Shown here: one piece after another, positions 13,673 through 21,603 of the stretch
Layout: each line of letters opens with the position of its first letter
How positions within the stretch are numbered: the first letter of the stretch is position 1
DNA from: an uncultured Gemmatimonadota bacterium
GTDB lineage: Bacteria > Gemmatimonadota > Gemmatimonadetes > Gemmatimonadales > GWC2-71-9
Length of the DNA stretch: 21,603 bases
Direction: 5' to 3'
Assembly (NCBI GenBank): GCA_937961295.1
Contig: CALGOK010000143.1
Coordinates: 1 to 21,603, forward strand
Translations under genes and position numbers: made by a program
Notes under the pieces: model-generated
What the model was told of the DNA's origin: nothing
What the model saw: the letters and a program-made list of their open reading frames with translations, nothing else
The model's database searches: none

Positions 13673-14411
13673 CGAGGTCCGGCTCGATGTGCTCGCCGGT
13701 GAGCCGCAGGAACAGGTCTTCCAGCCGCGCGCCGTCGGCCGCCGCCTCGGCGCGCAGCTCCTGCATCGTGCCGCAGGCCACCAGCTCGCCGTGGCGGATG
13801 ATCCCGATCCGGTCGCAGAACCCCTCGACGATCTCCAGCGTGTGGGTGCTCATCAGGATCGTGCCGCCCTTGTCCACGAACCGCCGGAACAGCGACTTGA
13901 GGATCCGGGCGCTCTTGGGATCGAGCCCCACCATCGGCTCGTCGACCACGATCACCTCGGGGCGGTGCACGAACGCGCTCGCGATGATCAGCTTCTGCCG
14001 CATCCCGTGGGAGTAGCTCTCGGTGAGCTCGTCCTTCCAGCGGATCAGCTCGAAGAGATCGAGCAGCTCGTTGATGCGCGCCTCGACCTCGGGACCGTCC
14101 TGGCCGTAGAGCGCCGCGGTGAACCGCATGAACTCGGCACCGGTGAGCTTGTCGTAGACGAACGGGCGGTCGGGGATGTAGCCGAGCTTGGCCTTCGCGC
14201 GCATCGGGTCGCGCTGGATGTCGATCCCGCCGACGGACACGGTGCCGCTGGTGGGCGGCAGGATCCCCGCGATCATCCGCAGCGTGGTGGTCTTGCCGGC
14301 GCCGTTGGGACCGAGGAAGCCGAACAGCTCGCCCCGCGGAATCTCGAGGTCGAGCAGCTTGACCGCCTGGAACTTGCCGTAGCGCTTGGTGACGGACTGC
14401 AGTCGGATCAC
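13656..14411 (-). CDS. ABC transporter ATP-binding protein
   Basis: A 251-residue nucleotide-binding subunit. Walker A GPNGAGKTT is at 34-42, the signature appears as YSHGM (133-137) instead of LSGGQ, Walker B VIVVDEP is at 153-159 and the switch histidine is His190 in MSTHTLE. The Q-loop position reads GYIPDRPF, with Asp where most ATPases have Gln; acidic residues here occur in related ABC-2 exporter ATPases. The C-terminal extension after 210 (ACGTMQELRAEA, LEDLFLRLTG) is typical of exporter ATPases. The GTG start at 14411 overlaps the upstream stop by GTGA, and the 3' end overlaps the permease start. It powers the neighbouring permease. Confidence 0.93.
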   Translation of the reverse strand: MIRLQSVTKRYGKFQAVKLLDLEIPRGELFGFLGPNGAGKTTTLRMIAGILPPTSGTVSVGGIDIQRDPMRAKAKLGYIPDRPFVYDKLTGAEFMRFTAALYGQDGPEVEARINELLDLFELIRWKDELTESYSHGMRQKLIIASAFVHRPEVIVVDEPMVGLDPKSARILKSLFRRFVDKGGTILMSTHTLEIVEGFCDRIGIIRHGELVACGTMQELRAEAAADGARLEDLFLRLTGEHIEPDLDAVLG

Positions 14412-15982
14412 GGTGATGCTCCCTCGGGGGCCGGTTCGTTCACCGGACTGAAACGTACATCGGCCACCGTCGGCAGCAGGTCAAGCGGATGGCTCGAGCC
14501 GCCGCGCGCGAGCCGGATCAGCCCGGCGCTGGCACGGCGCCCCGTGAGCGGGTCGACGGTGTCCCAGTTGCCGCCGGGCCAGGCGTACTCCGCCCACGCA
14601 TGGCTGTAGAGCGTGTCGCCCACCGGCATGACGCCGATCACGTAGCGCACGGCCACATCGTGCCGGGCGAGCACCGCCGTCATGAGGCGCGCGAGCGCGT
14701 CGGGGTGACCGCGGCCGGCGGCCAGGGCGTGCGCGGCACTCCGCGGCGCGTCGTACGCCGTGTCCACCCGCACCCGGGCGAGCAGCCGAGCGGCCACGCG
14801 CTCGAGGTCGCGGTCGGCCACCAGCGGCGCCACGGCATCGGCGAGCGCGATCACCGCGCTGTCGCCCTGCTGCGCGAGCGGCTCGGCGTGCGGCGGCAGG
14901 TACTCGCGCGAACGCACCTGCGCCGGCTGGAACACCGTCAGGCGTCCGCTCGGCGAGATCAGTTGACGTGTGCCCGCCAGCATCGCGAGCAGCTGTCCGT
15001 CCACCGCGCTGCCGTCGCGGCGCGAGACTTCCCACGTGCGCCGCGAGTCGGCGGTGTCGTTCGTCGCCCCCGAGCCGGCAAAGGGCCGCACCGTCGGCAG
15101 CGCGGCCACGATCCCCTCCGCCACCCCGGCCATGGCGTTGCGGTAGTTGAATCGCGCGATCGAGAACTCCTCGCGCACCCACCGGGCACCGAAGAGGTGC
15201 TCGATCTCCACCACGGTGCCGCGCGAGTCGACGGCCATTCGCACCGGCCCCGACGGCGGGTTGAGGCGGATCGAGCGGACCGTCAGCGTGTCCCAGGTGA
15301 CCGGCTCCCAGCGCTGGGTGACCGGGGAGATCTCCGAGGAGTCGGCGAAGATGGCGACCGAGTCGCCGTTGGTCGCGATGTCGGTGAGCATCGCCGCCGG
15401 CGGCCAGCCGCCGGCCACCGTGAGTCGACGGGAGTCACCGGCGGCGATCGCCCCGACCAGCCCCAGCCGCAGCGGGACCACCCGGAGCGGCACCAGCGTC
15501 GCCCGTCCCGCCGCGCCATCGTCGAGCTCGAGGCGCCCGGTGGCGGTCACGATCGAGTCCCCCTGGAGCAGCGCCAGGTCGATCCCACCCTCCCGGGCAC
15601 TGCCGCGCAACACCTCGGTCCCCGAGGACGTGGTCCGGCGACTGACCAGGGAATCGACACCGAGCGAGGCGCTCAGGAAGTATTCGGAGGAGCGGATCGC
15701 CCGGGCGAGCCCGGTTCCGCTGGGGAGGTCGAGGTTCTCCTGCTCGCGGATCCGGTAGGTCCCGTCCGCCATCGTGTCCAGGGTGATCCCGGCGTAGCCG
15801 AACTGGACCGCCCCTGCGGTGACCCGGAACCAGGCGTCGCCGGGGGCGAGCCGCAGGGCGGCGCGGGAGGAAATCAGCGCGGCGTCGGTCTGCCCCATGC
15901 GGCGCAGCCCCAGCCAGCCGAGTGCCGCACCCCACAGCAGGATGACCGCAATCGCGGCCCAGTTTCGCTTCGAGACGGCCAT
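14408..15982 (-). CDS. Membrane-anchored transglutaminase-like protein lacking the catalytic cysteine
   Basis: A 524-residue protein with an N-terminal membrane helix (residues 9-26) and a long presumably extracytoplasmic part. The last 110 residues form a transglutaminase-like core: the helix after GRGHPDALARLMTAVLARHDVAVRY (split here as GRGHPDALAR and LMTAVLARHDVAVRY), then SHAWAEYAW with the triad His461, then WDTVDPLTGR with Asp477. The usual catalytic cysteine (GDC in the family) is Gly425 here, and the protein has no cysteine at all. Residues 30-370 show no domain I recognise. ATG 15982 is the only sensible start, as longer frames run antisense into uvrA. It overlaps the ABC ATPase start by 4 bases and begins the three-gene operon. 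Probably a binding or scaffold role rather than catalysis. Confidence 0.75.
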   Translation of the reverse strand: MAVSKRNWAAIAVILLWGAALGWLGLRRMGQTDAALISSRAALRLAPGDAWFRVTAGAVQFGYAGITLDTMADGTYRIREQENLDLPSGTGLARAIRSSEYFLSASLGVDSLVSRRTTSSGTEVLRGSAREGGIDLALLQGDSIVTATGRLELDDGAAGRATLVPLRVVPLRLGLVGAIAAGDSRRLTVAGGWPPAAMLTDIATNGDSVAIFADSSEISPVTQRWEPVTWDTLTVRSIRLNPPSGPVRMAVDSRGTVVEIEHLFGARWVREEFSIARFNYRNAMAGVAEGIVAALPTVRPFAGSGATNDTADSRRTWEVSRRDGSAVDGQLLAMLAGTRQLISPSGRLTVFQPAQVRSREYLPPHAEPLAQQGDSAVIALADAVAPLVADRDLERVAARLLARVRVDTAYDAPRSAAHALAAGRGHPDALARLMTAVLARHDVAVRYVIGVMPVGDTLYSHAWAEYAWPGGNWDTVDPLTGRRASAGLIRLARGGSSHPLDLLPTVADVRFSPVNEPAPEGASP

Positions 15983-16066
15983 GGAGAGGGATCGTAGCAA
16001 GGGTCGGGCCTCGGCCGGAGGGGTCCGCGTTGCTCCCGATCCCCCTTTTCCGTACCATTCGGGGCT
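15983..16066. promoter_or_regulatory. Short divergent promoter region between the transglutaminase-like operon and uvrA
   Basis: Only 84 bases separate the two starts. For uvrA, TTGCTC at 16030-16035 and TACCAT at 16053-16058 are 17 bases apart. This would start transcription within a base or two of the ATG at 16067, giving a nearly leaderless message; no good ribosome site is present. On the minus strand TACGAT lies about 10 bases before the other ATG, without a clear -35. No LexA-type box was seen. Hexamer matches are partial. Confidence 0.35.
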
Positions 16067-18934
<2,868 letters not shown>

Positions 18935-18990
18935 TCTCCGTTCGCGGTCCGGGGTAGATTGCAGGGTCACCCCGAACCTGGAGGCTCCCG

Positions 18991-19206
18991 ATGCAGATCG
19001 AGGCCATCATCGAGGTCCTGGGATTCGCCAACGGCAACAACCGGGCGGTGCGGCTGGTGATGGAGGACGGGACCGAGGTCCTCGGTGTCCCGTCCAGCGT
19101 CGACCTCGAGCCCGACGCGCACGAAGTCTTCCTCAAGCCCTCCGGTGACGACGAGACCGAGATCGCGGTTTCGCTCGGCGCCATCACGAGGGCGGAACTG
19201 ATCTGA
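18991..19206 (+). CDS. Small conserved-looking protein, possibly Sm-like beta-barrel
   Basis: A 71-residue protein with a strong start: GGAGG at 18980-18984, 6 bases before ATG 18991. No signal or membrane segment. The pattern of alternating hydrophobic strands, NRAVRLVMEDGTEVLGVPSS, then HEVFLKPSG, then TEIAVSLGAITRAELI, resembles Sm/SH3-like small barrels in which a strand-turn-strand DGxxxxG is followed by a final strand before an I/L-rich end. This is inference from pattern only, and I do not recognise the family. It is followed after 5 bases by the serine dehydratase beta gene, so the three genes likely form an operon. TAGATT at 18955-18960 may be a -10 element. Confidence 0.65.
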   Translation: MQIEAIIEVLGFANGNNRAVRLVMEDGTEVLGVPSSVDLEPDAHEVFLKPSGDDETEIAVSLGAITRAELI

Positions 19207-19211
19207 TCGCC

Positions 19212-19877
19212 ATGGTCTCCCTGCTCGACATCATCGGGCCCGTGATGGTGGGGCCGTCCTCCTCGCACACCGCCGGTGCCTGCCGACTGGGGCTCATCGC
19301 CCGCGCCCTGGTGGGCGGCACCCCGGAGAAGGCCAAGGTGGAGCTGCACGGCTCGTTCGCGCGCACCGGCACCGGCCACGGCACCGACCGCGCCATCGCC
19401 GGCGGCCTGCTCGGCTACCAGCCCGACGACGAGCGCCTGCGCGAGTCGCTCACTGCCGCGCCCGAGGCCGGGCTCGAGATCACCTTCGAGAACACCAAGC
19501 TGCGCGGCGACCACCATCCCAACACCACGCGGATCACGGTGACCCGCGCCGGCAAGACCGCCACGCTCACCGGCTCCTCGCTGGGCGCGGGGCGGATCCT
19601 GGTCACGGCGATCGACGGATTCCCGGTGGACGTGACCGGGGCCTACACCACCCTGGTGGTCGTGGCGCACGACGAGCCCGGGATCGTGGCCACGGTGGCG
19701 ACGGCACTCGCGGAGGAGAAGGTGAACCTCGCCACGCTGCGCGTGTCGCGCCGGCAGAAGGGCGGCGACGCGATCCACGTGTATGAACTCGACTCGCCGC
19801 CCGATCCGCATGCCGTGGAGCGGATCCGCGGCCTCAAGGCGGTCAAGACGGTCCGCGTGGTGGAGCGTGTGTCATGA
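19212..19877 (+). CDS. sdaAB: L-serine dehydratase, iron-sulfur-dependent, beta subunit
   Basis: The small subunit of the two-chain [4Fe-4S] L-serine ammonia-lyase, which turns L-serine into pyruvate and ammonia. The 221-residue chain opens with the family motif GPVMVGPSSSHTAGACRL (from residue 9) and continues with HGSFARTGTGHGTDRAIAGGLLG and HHPNT. Residues about 146-221 form an ACT domain (TLVVVAHDEPGIVATVATAL, then KVNLATLRVSRR), which in this family is a candidate serine-binding or regulatory module. Length matches the Bacillus-type beta subunit (about 220). ATG 19212 is 5 bases after the previous stop, and the alpha subunit start overlaps its stop by 4 bases (ATGA). Confidence 0.94.
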   Translation: MVSLLDIIGPVMVGPSSSHTAGACRLGLIARALVGGTPEKAKVELHGSFARTGTGHGTDRAIAGGLLGYQPDDERLRESLTAAPEAGLEITFENTKLRGDHHPNTTRITVTRAGKTATLTGSSLGAGRILVTAIDGFPVDVTGAYTTLVVVAHDEPGIVATVATALAEEKVNLATLRVSRRQKGGDAIHVYELDSPPDPHAVERIRGLKAVKTVRVVERVS

Positions 19878-20758
19878 TGCATGAATCGGTTCAGGAAGCG
19901 GTCGAGGCCGCCGAGGCGGAGGGGATCTCGCTCGGCGAGCTGGCGATCCGCGCCGAGGTGGAGGGCGGACTGCGGACCCGCGAGGAAGTCGAGGCCGGCC
20001 TGCGGCGCGCGCTCGACGTGATGCGCGGCGCGGTCGATCGCGGGATCAAGGGCGACCTCCGGTCGGTCTCGGGACTGGTGGGCGGTGACGCCGCCAAGCT
20101 CGCCGCTGGGCAGGGACCGCTGGCGGGCACGCCGTTCGTCGATGCGCTTGCCGCAGCACTCGCCGTGCAGGAGGTCAACGCCGCGATGGGCGTGATCGTC
20201 GCCGCGCCGACCGCCGGTGGTGCCGGTGTACTCCCCGGCACGCTGCTCGGCCTCGCCAAGCATCACGGTTCCACCGATGACGACCTGATCCGCGCGCTCG
20301 CCACCGCCGGACTGGTGGGGGCGGTGGTGGCGGTCCGCGCGTCGCTCTCCGGGGCCGAGGGCGGCTGCCAGGCGGAGACCGGCGCCGCCGCTGGCATGGC
20401 CGCGGCCGCGGGAGTCGAGCTGCTCGGCGGCACGCCGCGCCAGGCAATGCACGCCGTCTCGATCACCATGCAGGGGACCCTCGGCCTGGTCTGTGACCCG
20501 CTGGGCGGGCTGGTGGAGGTGCCCTGCGTCTACCGCAACGCCACCGGTGCCGCGATGGCGCTGGCCGGGATCGAGATGGCCCTGGCCGAGGTCGGCTTCC
20601 CGATCCCGGTCGACGAGGTGATCGACACCATGGGCAAGATCGGGCGGGAAATGGACGTCCGGTACCGCGAGACCGCCGGGGGTGGACTGGCCGCCACCCC
20701 CACCGGTCGCCGCCTCGCCAAGGAGCGGCTGGTCCAGCTCAAGCCGCGCAAGGACTGA
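19874..20758 (+). CDS. sdaAA: L-serine dehydratase, iron-sulfur-dependent, alpha subunit
   Basis: The catalytic subunit carrying the [4Fe-4S] cluster. The 294-residue chain has the motif VIVAAPTAGGAGVLPGTLLG (from about residue 107), the cluster ligands Cys165 in EGGCQAETGAAAGM, Cys207 in LVCDPLGG and Cys218 in VPCVYRNA, and a C-terminal region ending in ATPTGRRL. All three expected cysteines are present, so it should be active. Two adjacent ATG codons (19874 and 19877) are possible starts. The first overlaps the beta-subunit stop as ATGA and is preferred, though the difference is one residue. The beta-then-alpha order matches Bacillus-type operons. Confidence 0.94.
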   Translation: MMHESVQEAVEAAEAEGISLGELAIRAEVEGGLRTREEVEAGLRRALDVMRGAVDRGIKGDLRSVSGLVGGDAAKLAAGQGPLAGTPFVDALAAALAVQEVNAAMGVIVAAPTAGGAGVLPGTLLGLAKHHGSTDDDLIRALATAGLVGAVVAVRASLSGAEGGCQAETGAAAGMAAAAGVELLGGTPRQAMHAVSITMQGTLGLVCDPLGGLVEVPCVYRNATGAAMALAGIEMALAEVGFPIPVDEVIDTMGKIGREMDVRYRETAGGGLAATPTGRRLAKERLVQLKPRKD

Positions 20759-20835
20759 TCGCCGTTTCTGGCTGAAACATCTCCGCGATCCCCGCCGTAG
20801 AGCGCCCATCGACCGTCACTTTGGGGGAGGGGCCG

Positions 20836-21102
20836 GTGGAAGACATCCTCGCGATCACCTTCCTCTTTGGCGGGGGCACCGCGGTGCTCCTGTCGTTCTC
20901 GCCGGTGGGCAAGGCGATCGCGGAACGGCTCCGCCACGGCAAGGTCCCGCTGCCGCAGCCCGAGGTGGACGAGGCGCTCTACGACGAGGTCGACCGGCTC
21001 CGGATCGAGGTGAACGAGATCCACGAGCGGCTCGACTTTGCCGAGCGGCTGCTGGCCGACCGGTCGCAGGCTGCCCGCGAACCGGCGGGCGGGGAGGGCT
21101 GA
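20836..21102 (+). CDS. Small PspB-like membrane/coiled-coil protein, paralog 1
   Basis: An 88-residue protein. Residues 3-22 form one hydrophobic helix (ILAITFLFGGGTAVLLSFSP), followed by a basic patch (KAIAERLRHGK). A coiled coil of about 35 residues then ends in the motif NEIHERLDFAERLLADR. This layout, short anchor then helix, is like PspB of the phage-shock response, but homology is only suggested. The GTG start at 20836 is chosen because GGGAGG at 20825-20830 lies 5 bases upstream; a TTG at 20821 would lie within the ribosome site. The stop TGA is followed directly by the next paralog's GTG. It begins 77 bases after the serine dehydratase gene. Confidence 0.7.
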   Translation: MEDILAITFLFGGGTAVLLSFSPVGKAIAERLRHGKVPLPQPEVDEALYDEVDRLRIEVNEIHERLDFAERLLADRSQAAREPAGGEG

Positions 21103-21366
21103 GTGGACGCCGGGGCGATGCTGTTCTTCATGATCTTCATGGTGCCGATCACGGCGATCCTCGTGAAGAGCCCCCTGGGCGAGGCGCTGGCGCGCCGCAT
21201 CGGCGGGCGTCAGGCGGAGACCGACCAGCAGCTGCTGGCGGAAGTCGACTCGCTGCGCGCCGAAGTGGACCAGCTGCACTGTGACCTCGCCGAGGTCAAC
21301 GAGCGGCTTGAGTTCAGCGAGCGGATGCTCGCCGAGCGGGCCGCCCCGGACCGGGAGCCGTCGTGA
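21103..21366 (+). CDS. Small PspB-like membrane/coiled-coil protein, paralog 2
   Basis: An 87-residue protein with the same plan as its upstream neighbour: a hydrophobic helix (AMLFFMIFMVPITAILV), a short basic segment (ALARRIGGR), then a coiled coil ending in VNERLEFSERMLAER. The last motif aligns with ERLDFAERLLADR of paralog 1. It contains a single cysteine (QLHCDL). The GTG start at 21103 immediately follows the previous stop and has GGGGAGGG 4 bases upstream; ATG 21118 is an alternative that would trim five residues. The stop overlaps the next start as GTGA, so all three paralogs are coupled. Confidence 0.7.
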   Translation: MDAGAMLFFMIFMVPITAILVKSPLGEALARRIGGRQAETDQQLLAEVDSLRAEVDQLHCDLAEVNERLEFSERMLAERAAPDREPS

Positions 21367-21603
21367 GTCCCCCGGGTGAACTGGCGATGTGGCTGGCGAT
21401 CGGTGCCATCGGCTACGGCTTCTGGGCGGCGGTGACACCGGTGCTCAAGGCGCTGGCGCAACGGATCGCGGGCGGCAACCGCGATGAGGCGGTCGCCGAG
21501 CTCGAGGAGCGGGTCGCGGCGCTGGAGCATCGCGGGCTCACCAGTGGCGAGGTTGAGGCGCAGTTTGCGAGGCTCAGCGAGGTGGAAGAGCGCCTCGACT
21601 TCA
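21363..21603 (+). CDS. Small PspB-like membrane/coiled-coil protein, paralog 3 (cut by window end)
   Basis: The first 80 codons of a third protein of the same plan. A hydrophobic helix (MWLAIGAIGYGFWAAVTPVL) is followed by a basic segment (KALAQRIAGG) and a longer coiled coil (VAELEERVAALEHRG). It then enters EVEERLDF, the beginning of the shared ERLDF motif, as the window ends. GTG 21363 overlaps the previous stop by 4 bases; ATG 21387 is an alternative start. The linker between helix and motif is longer than in the first two, so this copy has diverged or carries an insertion. Confidence 0.6.
   Translation, partial: MSPPGELAMWLAIGAIGYGFWAAVTPVLKALAQRIAGGNRDEAVAELEERVAALEHRGLTSGEVEAQFARLSEVEERLDF

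Noticed and set aside
13656..16066. Possible identification of the ABC operon as CcmAB haem export, linked to the ccm genes
   Set aside because: The permease is a 586-residue two-half protein unlike CcmB, and the operon is about 6 kb away on the other strand, separated by unrelated genes.
20836..21603. Naming the three small proteins pspB
   Set aside because: Only the layout (anchor plus coiled coil) resembles PspB; no pspA or pspC lies nearby and sequence similarity cannot be established by eye.

Overview
The window is GC-rich (roughly 70%), densely coded bacterial chromosome. Every clear protein reads like a soil or freshwater Gemmatimonadota bacterium or a near relative. That assignment is inference: it rests on the gene neighbourhood, the Cys-type cytochrome c maturation genes, and GTG/ATG starts with GGAGG-like ribosome sites. 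There is no rRNA, tRNA, CRISPR array, phage or classical insertion sequence.

Layout. 1-297: the end of an unidentified gene and a small acidic membrane protein, closed by a very strong 76-base palindrome. 381-4505 (minus strand): an operon transcribed crotonase, recF, dciA (DUF721), gyrB, for replication and repair. 4506-4663: a divergent spacer carrying inverted arrays of a 7-base repeat. 4664-6118: glycerol kinase. 6169-9667: ccmE, ccmF, ccmH and a CcmI-like zinc-ribbon protein, part of a System I haem-delivery pathway of the cysteine-CcmE type; ccmABCD and ccmG are not in the window. 9668-9836: a convergent spacer with a second inverted heptamer array. 9837-11009 (minus): a lipoprotein I do not recognise. 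11010-11911: a repeat-rich island in which two related composite palindromic elements flank a small secreted or membrane protein gene. 11912-15982 (minus): a three-gene operon of a cysteine-less transglutaminase-like protein, an ABC ATPase and an ABC permease. 16067-18934: uvrA, with a heptamer array inside its coding sequence. 18991-20758: a small Sm-like protein and the two-subunit iron-sulfur L-serine dehydratase. 20836-21603: three tandem small PspB-like membrane/coiled-coil proteins, the last cut by the window end.

Most genes are core metabolism or maintenance. The unusual content is a set of non-coding elements that share an architecture rather than a sequence: short tandem 7-base repeats (a different heptamer at each site) arranged as inverted arms around an unrelated core, placed where transcription changes direction, plus one solo array in frame inside uvrA. 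Other points worth a second look are the transglutaminase fold that has lost its catalytic cysteine in an ABC exporter operon, the CxxxY CcmE with a Cys-rich CcmH, and the PspB-like triplet.
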